Positions 1-7,474 of a stretch of 9,266 nucleotides of DNA are shown piece by piece. A program made the translations under genes and the position numbers. Within the stretch, counting starts at the first letter, position 1. Each line of letters begins with the position of its first letter. The DNA is from an uncultured Actinomycetes bacterium (GTDB taxonomy: Bacteria > Actinomycetota > Aquicultoria > CAJVYJ01). Where the stretch lies: assembly GCA_913009475.1 (NCBI GenBank), contig CAJVYJ010000063.1:1-9266 (forward strand), written 5' to 3'. The notes beneath the pieces were generated by a model that made no database searches, was not told where the DNA came from, and saw nothing but the letters and a program-made list of their open reading frames with translations.

Positions 1-468
1 TCGGTTATGTCGTTATTTGCCGGTAGCTTCATGCTTAAACAACGTTATTTACGGCAATCGTAAGTCCGGGGACATCATACTTAAGCGGACTGTTGCCAAA
101 GCCCGCAACAGCCCAGTGAAGAGGGACAAGTCAAGAGTCAAGAGTGAAAAGTACAAGGTCAAAAAACCCAATAGAATTTTATAAGTTTGTATAAACGCGG
201 CGAATTATTGCTTGGCAACAGTCCGTTAATTCCGCCTTTTCCGTCAGCTTAGTTTTTATTTAACTAATGTTTGATAAAAATCCCTTCAACCTAACTTAGA
301 CTCAATTAAGTCCGCTGATTTGATTCCTTCCAATCTCAGAAAAGATATTGTCTTTATTGGCGTTAAACAATTTAATAATAATTAAGCATGGCGTCTCCGG
401 AATTCCATCTTATTTTTTTATTGAGAAGCCGATAACAATAGATAAGAAGTTGTATATTATTAGGAACC
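1..468. other. Intergenic region, no supported gene
   Basis: No convincing gene is visible. The first frame is open from the window edge to a TAA at 61-63 and would give about 20 residues with a hydrophobic beginning. It could be the tail of a gene cut by the edge, but this is too short to support. The second frame stays open to 183, but only by running through the 7-bp repeat at 131-165, so I do not regard it as coding. Two small hairpins are possible: 63-68 with 86-91, and 90-96 with 105-111 (7-bp stem, 8-nt loop). The last ~100 bases are AT-rich and lead into the gene at 469, but I see no good -35/-10 pair there. Confidence 0.5.
131..165. repeat. Degenerate tandem 7-bp repeat, five units
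   Basis: Five consecutive heptamers can be read: TCAAGAG, TCAAGAG, TGAAAAG, TACAAGG and TCAAAAA. The first two are identical and the others keep the leading T and the A-rich centre. The period matches the heptamer blocks at 1685-1804 and 8934-8968, although the unit sequence differs. Confidence 0.6.
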
Positions 469-1548
469 ATGATTTACAAAGACGTAAAGCGAAAAAATAG
501 ACGCTCGTTACTAATCCCGAGCCTACTTATAATCGGGATGTTATTCGCTGTATTCGGTGGCTGGCTTTACTTTCAACCAAGATTTCCGGTTCTAAAAGAT
601 CCTAAAATCATGACTTATACCTGGAACTATCAGAATCAACCCTACTCTTTATCTCTTGCAGTTTATAAAAGTGTTTTTGATTACTATAACCATAAGCAGA
701 AGGGCATCTTTATCGGTCATGAAGAGACTTCTTTAAATCGGTATTTGAAGATCCCGGCTGAGGATAATACCTTTAAGGAGTTAACGGAAAAATTAAATGA
801 GTTAGCTGTGAAAAATGGGCTGGATGATGATCAAAAGCTAGAGTTGGCTGTCTCTTTTGTTCAGAACATTTCCTATGATACCGCTAAAGCTAAAACCGAT
901 CTTAAACATCCAAGGTATGCCTACGAAGTTTTATATGAAGACAAGGGCATCTGTTCCGGTAAGAGCTTTCTTATGTACGCTATTCTAAGACAGATGGGTT
1001 ATGGCAGCGCTATCTTTGATTACCCAAATGAAAAACATATGAATGTCGGGGTTGAGACAGCTATGGAGTATTCGACCGATAATACCGGTTATTCTATGGT
1101 CGAGACGACTAATCCCAAATTAAAAATAGGCGTAATACCAAGTATCGATAAAACCAGCCGCCAAGCGCAGGAAAAACAAGGCTTGCAGCAGTTCAATCTT
1201 AGAAATCCCAATACTACCTCCGGGACTGATTTGTCCAGCCCAAAACTCTACGCTAAAACCAGTGGAAAAAAGTATAACGGCGTTATTCGCACATTTCAAG
1301 CTGAGCGTGAGATTGCCGATATCAAAAATTTTCTGTCGCGCCGGGGGCCGATCATTAAACAAAAAGAAGGCGAGATTACTATAATAGAGCAGCGTATGAG
1401 AGCCTTAAAATCCAGTAACAATGTTCCGGCTTATAACGCACTCGTTAACCCCCATAACCGACTGGTTAATGAAGCAAAAGCCATGATAGATGAGTATAAT
1501 AGCCAAGTCAATAAATATAATTCTTTAGTCAAAGAGACATTTTCTTAG
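469..1548 (+). CDS. Membrane-anchored transglutaminase-like protein with C-terminal coiled coil
   Basis: The 359-residue protein has a basic N-terminus (KRKNRR) and one hydrophobic segment at about 14-35, which suggests a single membrane anchor with the rest outside the cytoplasm. Residues ~120-215 look like a transglutaminase/cysteine-protease core: RYAYEVLYEDKGICSGKS places the nucleophile at Cys162, and EKHMNVGV places the His at His190. The third position falls in VETT (Glu212), where many relatives have Asp. Residues ~275-358 are charged and heptad-like, probably a coiled coil. Family members act as peptidases, cross-linking enzymes or inactive binding domains, so the substrate cannot be given. 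The ATG is preceded by AGGAA only 2 bases away, a short spacing; the next Met is inside the membrane segment, so this start is preferred. It is separated from the pilus operon by about 670 bases and an opposing tRNA, so it is probably a separate unit. Confidence 0.8.
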   Translation: MIYKDVKRKNRRSLLIPSLLIIGMLFAVFGGWLYFQPRFPVLKDPKIMTYTWNYQNQPYSLSLAVYKSVFDYYNHKQKGIFIGHEETSLNRYLKIPAEDNTFKELTEKLNELAVKNGLDDDQKLELAVSFVQNISYDTAKAKTDLKHPRYAYEVLYEDKGICSGKSFLMYAILRQMGYGSAIFDYPNEKHMNVGVETAMEYSTDNTGYSMVETTNPKLKIGVIPSIDKTSRQAQEKQGLQQFNLRNPNTTSGTDLSSPKLYAKTSGKKYNGVIRTFQAEREIADIKNFLSRRGPIIKQKEGEITIIEQRMRALKSSNNVPAYNALVNPHNRLVNEAKAMIDEYNSQVNKYNSLVKETFS

Positions 1549-1684
1549 GTTCAAATCCTCCATAAACTGAAGACCAGAGTGCTTACAAGGGGATGGATGG
1601 TAGGAAGCCAGGCGGCGATAAGTAGAGCGTATGCTTTATACGTGACGCGCATAGCCACCGCCGGCTGACGACGCAGGAAATGGG

Positions 1685-1804
1685 CGTAAATCGTAAAACG
1701 TAAATCGTGGACCAGAAGGTTTGTCGCTGAAACGTACGCTTCTTACTTCTTACGTATTACTTTTTACGAACGAAAAAAAGCCGCGTAAGACGTAAAACGT
1801 AAAA
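1685..1804. repeat. Three blocks of degenerate CGTAARA heptamers in both orientations
   Basis: Block 1 (1685-1705) reads CGTAAAT, CGTAAAA, CGTAAAT. Block 2 (1741-1768) is on the opposite strand and reads CGTAAAA, AGTAATA, CGTAAGA, AGTAAGA. Block 3 (1784-1804) reads CGTAAGA, CGTAAAA, CGTAAAA. The period is exactly seven within each block, while the bases vary. Blocks 2 and 3 are inverted relative to each other and could pair. The region is non-coding. Confidence 0.7.
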
Positions 1805-1842
1805 AGGGGAAACGAAATCAAATCCTAACGGCTTTTCTTTCG
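1771..1842 (-). terminator. Probable terminator for the tRNA transcript (possibly bidirectional)
   Basis: The arms CGAAAAAAAGCCG (1771-1783) and CGGCTTTTCTTTCG (1829-1842) are inverted repeats with a one-base difference in length. Read on the - strand, just after the tRNA, they form a stem whose distal arm ends in GGC followed by seven T. The loop is long (about 45 bases) and contains a heptamer block, which lowers confidence. On the + strand the same element could stop transcripts coming from the gene ending at 1548. Confidence 0.42.
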
Positions 1843-1847
1843 TTTCG

Positions 1848-1920
1848 TAGGCGCTACAGGATTCGAACCTGTGACCTTGGGATTAAGAGTCCCCTGCTCT
1901 ACCAACTAAGCTAAGCGCCC
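1848..1920 (-). tRNA. tRNA-Lys (anticodon CUU)
   Basis: The 73-nt cloverleaf folds in standard numbering. The acceptor stem is GGGCGCT with AGCGCCT, including a G·U first pair. The D arm contains AGTTGGTA. The anticodon loop is CTCTTAA with anticodon CTT, and the T loop TTCGAAT sits on a 5-bp stem. The anticodon stem GGGGA/TCCCA has a G-A mismatch at the top (27-43). The discriminator base is A, and the following bases on the - strand are CGA, so the 3' CCA is not encoded and must be added enzymatically. It lies opposite in orientation to all protein genes here. Confidence 0.95.
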
Positions 1921-1948
1921 AAATATTCGTATAATCTCCAGTTGCTCT

Positions 1949-1977
1949 ATATTAAATATATACGATAGATTTTTCAA
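1949..1977 (-). promoter_or_regulatory. Candidate promoter of the tRNA-Lys gene
   Basis: On the - strand, TTGAAA (1972-1977, 5/6 to the -35 consensus) is followed after 17 bases by TAATAT (1949-1954, 4/6 to the -10 consensus). Transcription would begin near 1942, about 20 bases before the mature tRNA end. The surrounding DNA is AT-rich, so chance matches are likely. Confidence 0.4.
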
Positions 1978-2133
1978 CTACATATATTTTTTTATCTTAA
2001 AACTCTTTAAAAATACTCATCTTTCGCCATCCGATAAAATTTCCTAACCCCGCGATTTTGTGATGGATTACTTAGAACCCATCGAGGAAAATTAGGTTAT
2101 GTCCGTAATGAATAAGATAAATTAAATATTTTC

Positions 2134-2161
2134 TTGACATAAAGCAAACTACTATTATAAT
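2134..2161 (+). promoter_or_regulatory. Consensus sigma70-type promoter of the Tad operon
   Basis: TTGACA at 2134-2139 and TATAAT at 2156-2161 both match the housekeeping consensus exactly, with a 16-bp spacer that is itself AT-rich. Transcription would start near 2168, giving a leader of about 45 bases before the cpaB ATG. No operator palindrome or second promoter was recognised. The promoter appears to serve the whole cluster to 8913, because later gaps are short. Confidence 0.78.
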
Positions 2162-2213
2162 AAAACGTTAATAACAAACTTACATTACAAATATTTAAAC
2201 TGGGATTATAAAG

Positions 2214-2933
2214 ATGCTGCATAAACATTTTACAACTTACACATTGGTTACGCTTTTACTGGCTATGTTAGCGGGACTATTTACTTTTTTCTACTTAAAT
2301 TCAGTGCGTGCGTTGGAGTCTAAGGCGATTCAAGTGAAACTGGCTTCTTTTAAAAGCAAGGAAACGGTAATATTGGCAAAGAGGGATATTACTGCCGGAA
2401 CAATAATAAATAGTGATGACGTCAAGGGCGTTAAAATTCTTTCGGCTTATGTTTCACCGCGGGCTGTCAGAAAGGTAAGTGAGGCTATAGGCCAAACCGC
2501 GCAAGCGGACATTTACAAGGGTGAACAGATCGCCGCCGGACGGGTTGCCGTGTCAAAGGGCGAAATGTCGGCCTCCGGAATTATAGGTAAAGATAAGGTT
2601 GCTTTAGCTTTGCCGGTTGATGAGATTTCAGGTGTAGGCGGCGGCATCAGGGCTGGGGATTATGTGGATATTTTAGTTACTTATGAGGAGAGTAATAATA
2701 CGCAAATTATCTATAAGCATATATTAGTTCGGGGTTTAAGCGGCGTTTATCCTTTTGGCGCTGCCGGCAATAAACGGCAATCAGGAGTCGGCTTCAATAA
2801 CGGCAACGATAATGCAGCGAGTTCTCCGAGTGCCGTAATTTTAGAGGTTAATGAGAGTCAGGCGGAGGCGCTGACTTATGCTTCAGAAAAAGGCAAATTG
2901 CGTTTAGCTTTACTCCCGGCCCAGGAAGAATAA
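2214..2933 (+). CDS. cpaB: Flp pilus assembly protein CpaB/RcpC
   Basis: The 239-residue protein begins with one membrane segment (about 8-28), so the remainder is extracytoplasmic. Residues ~50-112 form an SAF domain: TVILAKRDITAGTIINSDDV is a typical opening. Residues ~128-236 match the RcpC/CpaB C-terminal part, with LALPVDEISGVGGGIRAGDYVDI, a short strand-rich hairpin region, and a final AEALTYASEKGKLRLALLP. A Gly/Asn/Ser-rich loop lies at about 184-206. In diderm Tad systems CpaB/RcpC works with the secretin, and SAF domains are thought to bind wall or glycan structures. No secretin is seen here, so a cell-wall role is more likely (inference). No strong ribosome site precedes the ATG; TGGGAT lies 8 bases upstream. 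It is the first gene after the promoter. Confidence 0.9.
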   Translation: MLHKHFTTYTLVTLLLAMLAGLFTFFYLNSVRALESKAIQVKLASFKSKETVILAKRDITAGTIINSDDVKGVKILSAYVSPRAVRKVSEAIGQTAQADIYKGEQIAAGRVAVSKGEMSASGIIGKDKVALALPVDEISGVGGGIRAGDYVDILVTYEESNNTQIIYKHILVRGLSGVYPFGAAGNKRQSGVGFNNGNDNAASSPSAVILEVNESQAEALTYASEKGKLRLALLPAQEE

Positions 2934-4159
2934 TGATAAAAAACTCGGAACATGCTATTGAGAATCATGGTAAGAGAATAAGATTATTTTTAGCGGCTGA
3001 TAATGTTGCCTCCTTAAATAATACCTTACAGTTACTAAGTGAATACCATGAATTTGAGATAGTCGATACTGCCCTGGACGGTGAGGATTGTTTACAAAAG
3101 ATTACTCTTTGCCGGCCGGACATTGTTATCGCGGAATTGGCTCTACCAAAAATTTCCGGTGTAAAAATAGCTGAGTATTTGAGCTTGGAGCGTCCGGAAA
3201 TATCAACAGCTCTCCTAGCGGATCAAAGTAATCTAGGCTTTTATCGAAGTGCTATGTTGGCCGGTGCCAGGGAGTTTTTGATTACGCCGGTAACCGGTGA
3301 AGAGCTGGCTTTCTCTTTAAAGAGGCTTTTTGAAATTGAGAAAGAAAGGCGGCAAAGAAAACGAACATCACTAAACTACGATTTAAAATCGGAAATAAAA
3401 GCCAAAAATAAAAATGGGAAGATAATACTGGTCAGTGGGGGCAAGGGAGGTACCGGACGCTCTTTTATCAGTGCTAATCTGGCTAATATTTACGCGAAAT
3501 CTTATCCGCATCGTCGGGTGGCGGTAGCAGATTTCGATTTACAGTTCGGTGATATATGCGCGATTTATGACCTGGTTCCGAAAAAAAGTCTGGCTGATTT
3601 AGTGCCGGTGGCTGACGAGCTCGACCAGGCGACATTAAATTCGGTAGCGGTTATGACTGATAATATTTGTCTATTTGCCAGCCCTACTGAATTGGAACGC
3701 AGTGAGCTGGTCTCATCCCATTTTACGGTTAAGTTACTGGAAGCTTGCCGCCGTTATTATGATTTGACCATAATAAATACCGGTGCTTTGATGACGGACA
3801 TCTATCTTGACCTTATGGAACAGTCGGATTATATGATGTTGGTGGCTAATCCCGAAGTTTTATCAGTTAAAGCTTGCGCGCAAATTGGGAGAATTTATAA
3901 AAAAATGGGCTTGCCTAAAGAGGCCATCGGATTTGTTTTAAATAAGCACGCTGATTCACGCTTGCTGACACCCGAGCGTATTGCCGAACGCCTAAATATT
4001 AAATATATAACTTCAATACCGAATGTGCCGGAGGAGGTCAGCCAAATGTTAAACGAAGGGAAATTGATAATTGAAACTGACAGCGCGGCATTCTTGGCTT
4101 TCCCTAAACTAATAAGCGCGTTGGCGGCTAGAGTCGGTTTTTCTACCGCGCCCACATAA
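2933..4159 (+). CDS. cpaE: TadZ/CpaE: atypical receiver plus ParA/MinD-like ATPase
   Basis: Residues ~15-138 resemble a response-regulator receiver, but the phosphoacceptor position in RPDIVIAELALPKISG is Glu68 rather than Asp, and the usual Lys of the KP motif is Thr118-Pro119. It is therefore unlikely to be phosphorylated. Residues ~162-400 are a ParA/MinD/SIMIBI ATPase. The deviant Walker A motif GGKGGTGRS (169-177) keeps the signature Lys171, but the P-loop Lys is Arg176. ADFDLQFGD (199-207) is the CpaE/TadZ form of the switch region. TadZ positions the pilus machine at the membrane or pole and recruits CpaF. The ATG overlaps the cpaB stop by one base (TAATG), with AGGA 6 bases upstream, so translation is probably coupled. 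At 408 residues it is a normal length for the family. Confidence 0.9.
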   Translation: MIKNSEHAIENHGKRIRLFLAADNVASLNNTLQLLSEYHEFEIVDTALDGEDCLQKITLCRPDIVIAELALPKISGVKIAEYLSLERPEISTALLADQSNLGFYRSAMLAGAREFLITPVTGEELAFSLKRLFEIEKERRQRKRTSLNYDLKSEIKAKNKNGKIILVSGGKGGTGRSFISANLANIYAKSYPHRRVAVADFDLQFGDICAIYDLVPKKSLADLVPVADELDQATLNSVAVMTDNICLFASPTELERSELVSSHFTVKLLEACRRYYDLTIINTGALMTDIYLDLMEQSDYMMLVANPEVLSVKACAQIGRIYKKMGLPKEAIGFVLNKHADSRLLTPERIAERLNIKYITSIPNVPEEVSQMLNEGKLIIETDSAAFLAFPKLISALAARVGFSTAPT

Positions 4160-4192
4160 ATCGGTTCAATCAATATAAAGGATATTTAACCA

Positions 4193-5521
4193 TTGTCTTT
4201 ATTGGCACGTTTAGATAAATCGAAAAATACTATTCCCGGTTTGCGGCTGGTCGAATATCATCGTCTGGTCCGTAAAAGTTTATATGCTCTCATCAGTCCG
4301 GCGGAGATACTGATGTCGCTTGAGGTTAATCCGGGGCAGGTGCGGAAAGAGTTACGCGGGCGCATCCTGGAGATTATCGATAAAGAGAATTTAGTGCTGC
4401 CTCAGGTCGAAAAAGAAGAGCTTATTACCTATATATTAAATGATATTCTTGGTTTTGGCCCCATCGAACCCTTACTTGGGGACACCGATATCAGTGAGAT
4501 TATGGTCAATGGCCCTTATAGAGTATTTATTGAGAAAAACGGCAAAATCGAGGAGACGGATATAGTTTTCGAGGACGCCGATCATGTGATGAATCTAATT
4601 GATAAGATTGTTGCCCCCGTCGGCCGGCGAATCGATGAGAGCTCGCCTATGGTTGACGCCAGATTACCCGACGGGTCACGGGTAAATGTGATTATTCCAC
4701 CGCTGTCAATTAGCGGCCCGACTATTACTATTCGCAAATTTCGCCGTCAAGTTTTCACTATGGATGAACTGGTGGAGCTGGGTACAATCACTGCGCCGAT
4801 GAAACAATTTTTTGATAACTGTATCCGGGCGCGTTTAAATATTATTGTCACCGGCGGTACCGGCTCCGGCAAAACCACATTTTTAAACGCCCTCTCTTCA
4901 TTGATTCCTCTTAGCGAGCGGATAATCACGATTGAGGATTCGGCTGAGCTTAGATTTAATCAGCCTCATGTAATCTCCCTGGAAAGCCGGCCCCCAAATA
5001 TTGAGGGCAAGGGCAAAGTGTCTATTAGAGATTTGGTAATCAACGCTTTAAGAATGAGGCCGGAACGTTTAGTCGTTGGTGAGGTGCGCGGCGGCGAAGC
5101 GTTGGACATGTTGCAGGCTATGAATACCGGACATGACGGTTCCTTGACAACCGCTCACGCCAACTCACCCAAAGAAGCCATTTCGCGGATTGAGACCATG
5201 GCGATGATGGCCGGCATGGAGCTTCCCATTGAAGCCATTAGAGAACAGATAGCGGGTGGTATAAGTTTAATTATCCATTTGGGTAGATTTCCCGGCGGTT
5301 CGCGTAAAGTAAGTGAGATCTCGGAAGTGGCCAACGTTATCGCGGGCCATGTTGAATTAAGGAATATCATATTTTTTAAACAATCAGGCGTGGATGAAAC
5401 CGGCGCGGTCAAGGGTGATTTTTATTATTCAGGTACGCCGCCGAAATTTATAGATAATTTTGACACTTTGTCTCTGCCGAAAATAGACTATTTCAGCTTG
5501 AAAAAGAGAATAAAATTATGA
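4193..5521 (+). CDS. cpaF: CpaF/TadA secretion ATPase
   Basis: This 442-residue type II/IV secretion ATPase powers pilin assembly at the inner membrane. After an N-terminal linker domain (to ~85) come LGFGPIEPLLGDTDISEIMVNG, the Walker A motif GGTGSGKTT (221-229), the Asp box ITIEDSAEL (245-253), the Walker B region VVGEVRGGEALDMLQAMNTGH (294-314) and the His box GSLTTAHANS (316-325). All key residues are present. The most likely start is a TTG at 4193, preceded by AAAGGA at 4177-4182 (10 bases away, slightly long); no upstream ATG is in frame before a stop. A second TTG lies three codons later. The gap after cpaE is 33 bases, and the stop overlaps the tadB start as ATGA. Confidence 0.95.
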   Translation: MSLLARLDKSKNTIPGLRLVEYHRLVRKSLYALISPAEILMSLEVNPGQVRKELRGRILEIIDKENLVLPQVEKEELITYILNDILGFGPIEPLLGDTDISEIMVNGPYRVFIEKNGKIEETDIVFEDADHVMNLIDKIVAPVGRRIDESSPMVDARLPDGSRVNVIIPPLSISGPTITIRKFRRQVFTMDELVELGTITAPMKQFFDNCIRARLNIIVTGGTGSGKTTFLNALSSLIPLSERIITIEDSAELRFNQPHVISLESRPPNIEGKGKVSIRDLVINALRMRPERLVVGEVRGGEALDMLQAMNTGHDGSLTTAHANSPKEAISRIETMAMMAGMELPIEAIREQIAGGISLIIHLGRFPGGSRKVSEISEVANVIAGHVELRNIIFFKQSGVDETGAVKGDFYYSGTPPKFIDNFDTLSLPKIDYFSLKKRIKL

Positions 5522-6483
5522 ATATCAGTTTGCTTGAAGAGTCCATAATATCGATATTTGCTGCCTTGGCCACCTATTTTGTCATAAATACTGTTAAACT
5601 ATTGTCTGGTAGGTATCGCCGCCGACAAATAATAAACGCGCGTTTGGCGCGATTGACTCAAATGAGCTATACCGGCTTTAATAGTAATGAGCTGATAAAT
5701 ATATGGCAACTCCCGGTGGCGTATTGGTTAAAGACGAAGAGCGGAAAAAGTTTTAGGGATAAGGTTATAAAGGCCAGATTAAAGTCAAGTCCGCTTGATA
5801 TAGCCGGTAAGATGTTTTTGTTGAGTCTGGTCGCTATATTAATAGGCTTATTAATATTAAATTCTTTTTTATCAGCTGTTGTTCTAGTCTTCGGCCTATA
5901 TTTTGCCAACATAATGTGGCTAAGAAAACGCATATCAACGTATCAACGGAATTTTACCGGCCAATTACCGTCCACGTTGATGTTGATCGCGAACTCACTC
6001 AGTTCCGGGTCGTCATTGACCCAAGCTTTTCAATATGGGGCGCGGGAAAGCCGTCCGCCGATTAAGAACGAGTTATCAAAGGTAGTTGAGCAATTGAGCA
6101 TCGGCGTTAATTTGGATAAGGCGCTGGAAAAACTTTATCAGGATATTAAGGTCCCGGAATTGGAGACAATAATCTCCGCTCTTATTATTCAGCGGCGGGC
6201 GGGGGGTAATTTGGCAAAATTGCTCAAGCGCACCAGTGAGCTGTTGAGAGAAAAAAATGATCTCAAAAATGAACTGATGGTGCAGACGGCTCAAAGCCGT
6301 TTTTCCGGTAAAATAATCGGTTTGATGCCGGTGGTGGTAATTGGGTTTCTAACCATAGTTGACAGGGAATTTATCGCTCCACTTTTCACTACCAGCCTGG
6401 GGATGTTGATATTGTTGTTGTCTTCAGCGGCGGAACTGGTTGGTTTTCTTTTAATCCGTCGGATATTAGATATAAGCTTTTGA
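5518..6483 (+). CDS. tadB: TadB inner-membrane platform protein
   Basis: The 321-residue polytopic protein has probable membrane segments at about 8-28, 98-116, 118-136, 265-281 and 295-314. The cytoplasmic part between them (~145-264) is a GspF/T2SSF domain: QLPSTLMLIANSLSSGSSL, RRAGGNLAKLL, and the stretch ELLREKNDLKNEL followed by AQSRFSGKIIGLMP. TadB pairs with TadC to form the membrane platform that couples the CpaF ATPase to pilin extraction. The first 130 residues are less conserved, as is usual for TadB. The start overlaps the cpaF stop by four bases (ATGA), indicating translational coupling. Confidence 0.92.
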   Translation: MNISLLEESIISIFAALATYFVINTVKLLSGRYRRRQIINARLARLTQMSYTGFNSNELINIWQLPVAYWLKTKSGKSFRDKVIKARLKSSPLDIAGKMFLLSLVAILIGLLILNSFLSAVVLVFGLYFANIMWLRKRISTYQRNFTGQLPSTLMLIANSLSSGSSLTQAFQYGARESRPPIKNELSKVVEQLSIGVNLDKALEKLYQDIKVPELETIISALIIQRRAGGNLAKLLKRTSELLREKNDLKNELMVQTAQSRFSGKIIGLMPVVVIGFLTIVDREFIAPLFTTSLGMLILLLSSAAELVGFLLIRRILDISF

Positions 6484-6493
6484 AAGGGAAATT

Positions 6494-7417
6494 ATGATAG
6501 ATATGATTTGGCAACCGATAATATCTCTGACAGTGTTCGCCGTCATATTCTTAGCTTTTAACTTGAGGCGTCCGGCCGTTGATCGGTTAGTCTTACGGCG
6601 TTTAGATAAATTTACCGCTCGTCCGATAGCGGCTCCGGAGGCGCTGGAACCTAAGTCAGCTTTTTCACCGATAATTAAACCGGCTCGTCTCTTGGCCGAA
6701 CTTAGGCCTATTGCTTATCTATTATTATTTCTCATTAAGTCAAAGCAATCTACAAAAATCAAAAAACAGATTTTAGCATCAGGCTTTGCCCATCGTTTGT
6801 CAGTGCGGGATTATTTTAGCGTGAAGCTCCTGTCGGCTATTTTAATATCCCTGGCCTCAATGACCTTTCTTCTCAATACAGGCGCTATTCTTCCCCTGGG
6901 TCTATTGGTCGCTGCTTACGGCGGATTTATATTTCCTGACCTTATCTTGTCGGGGATGGTTGAAGAGAGGCAAACTTTTATTAGAAGGTTATTGCCGGAC
7001 GCCATAGATATTTTGGTTGTCGGTGTCGAGTCAGGTTTGGGCTTTGAGCGTGCCATACGCCTTTATACTGAAAGATTTAGCGGCGCTTTAAGTGAGGAAT
7101 TCAGTAAAGCATTGGCGGAAATCGATTTGGGCCGAACACGTCGTCGCGCCTTAACTGATTTGGCGACGCGTAACCAATTACGCGAACTTAACTTATTTGT
7201 TTCCGCTGTTTTGCAGGCGGAAAAGTTAGGAACGCCGCTGGCGGTGATCTTGGCTATACAATCGGAAGAAGCGCGCTCAAGGCATAGGCAATGGGTTCAG
7301 GAGGTATCAGCTAAAGCGCCTATAAAAATATTATTTCCACTGGCCGGTCTTATATTACCGGCTTTATTTGGAGTTTTAATCGGACCGGTAGTTATTAAGA
7401 TGCTGGCGGGCGGATAA
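6494..7417 (+). CDS. tadC: TadC inner-membrane platform protein
   Basis: The 307-residue second GspF-like platform protein has membrane segments near 8-22, 107-126, 131-150 and 275-300. The T2SSF domain (~165-300) shows LPDAIDILVVGVESGLGFERAI, QAEKLGTPLAVIL, and the C-terminal SAKAPIKILFPLAGLILPA, which is characteristic of TadC. A Lys-rich segment around 82-93 lies on the cytoplasmic side. The ATG has a good ribosome site, AAAGGGAAA, shortly upstream, and lies 10 bases after tadB. A further in-frame ATG at codon 4 is possible but less well spaced. Confidence 0.92.
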   Translation: MIDMIWQPIISLTVFAVIFLAFNLRRPAVDRLVLRRLDKFTARPIAAPEALEPKSAFSPIIKPARLLAELRPIAYLLLFLIKSKQSTKIKKQILASGFAHRLSVRDYFSVKLLSAILISLASMTFLLNTGAILPLGLLVAAYGGFIFPDLILSGMVEERQTFIRRLLPDAIDILVVGVESGLGFERAIRLYTERFSGALSEEFSKALAEIDLGRTRRRALTDLATRNQLRELNLFVSAVLQAEKLGTPLAVILAIQSEEARSRHRQWVQEVSAKAPIKILFPLAGLILPALFGVLIGPVVIKMLAGG

Positions 7418-7463
7418 GCAAGTGTGACGCTGTATAAATCTTTAAGTCAATAAATCAAAAAAA

Positions 7464-7470
7464 GGAGGTG
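7464..7470 (+). promoter_or_regulatory. Strong Shine-Dalgarno of the major pilin gene
   Basis: GGAGGTG, within AAAGGAGGTG (7461-7470), is nearly fully complementary to the 16S rRNA tail and sits 4-6 bases before the ATG at 7475. It is the strongest ribosome site in the window, and the only gap of more than 50 bases inside the operon precedes it. This suits high-level translation of a structural subunit. Confidence 0.8.
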
Positions 7471-7474
7471 CAAA

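Larger units (their letters stand above)
1549..1847. other. Intergenic region with repeats and potential hairpins
   Basis: No ORF of note. After the stop of the transglutaminase-like gene there is a G-rich stretch, then a possible folded element at 1607-1665. Its outer stem pairs 1607-1609 with 1663-1665 and 1611-1615 with 1658-1662 around one bulged A. It encloses a small hairpin, CGTAT (1628-1632) with ATACG (1638-1642). From 1685 on, the sequence is dominated by 7-bp repeats and a terminator-like hairpin, listed separately. Confidence 0.5.

Noticed and set aside
131..165. CRISPR-like array
   Set aside because: Units are seven bases and contiguous, without spacers; no cas genes are present.
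2..183. Frame open from the left edge, possible partial gene
   Set aside because: Its second half is made of the 7-bp repeat and gives a Lys/Arg-rich peptide without protein character.
388..419. Terminator-like ATGG...CCAT followed by a T run
   Set aside because: The stem is only four pairs with a poorly matched interior, and no gene clearly ends just upstream.
421..460. Possible promoter of the gene at 469 (TTGAGA with an AT-rich downstream hexamer)
   Set aside because: No -10-like hexamer lies at an acceptable spacing from TTGAGA, and the AT-rich TATATT is almost on top of the start codon.
1549..1562. GGTTCAAATCC-like sequence resembling a tRNA T arm
   Set aside because: The T stem does not close, no D or anticodon arm precedes it, and the upstream bases are coding sequence of the transglutaminase-like gene.
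5155..5412. ORF on the - strand inside cpaF
   Set aside because: It is antisense to the conserved His box and C-terminal part of the ATPase, with no protein motif or ribosome site; the same holds for the other - strand frames over the operon.
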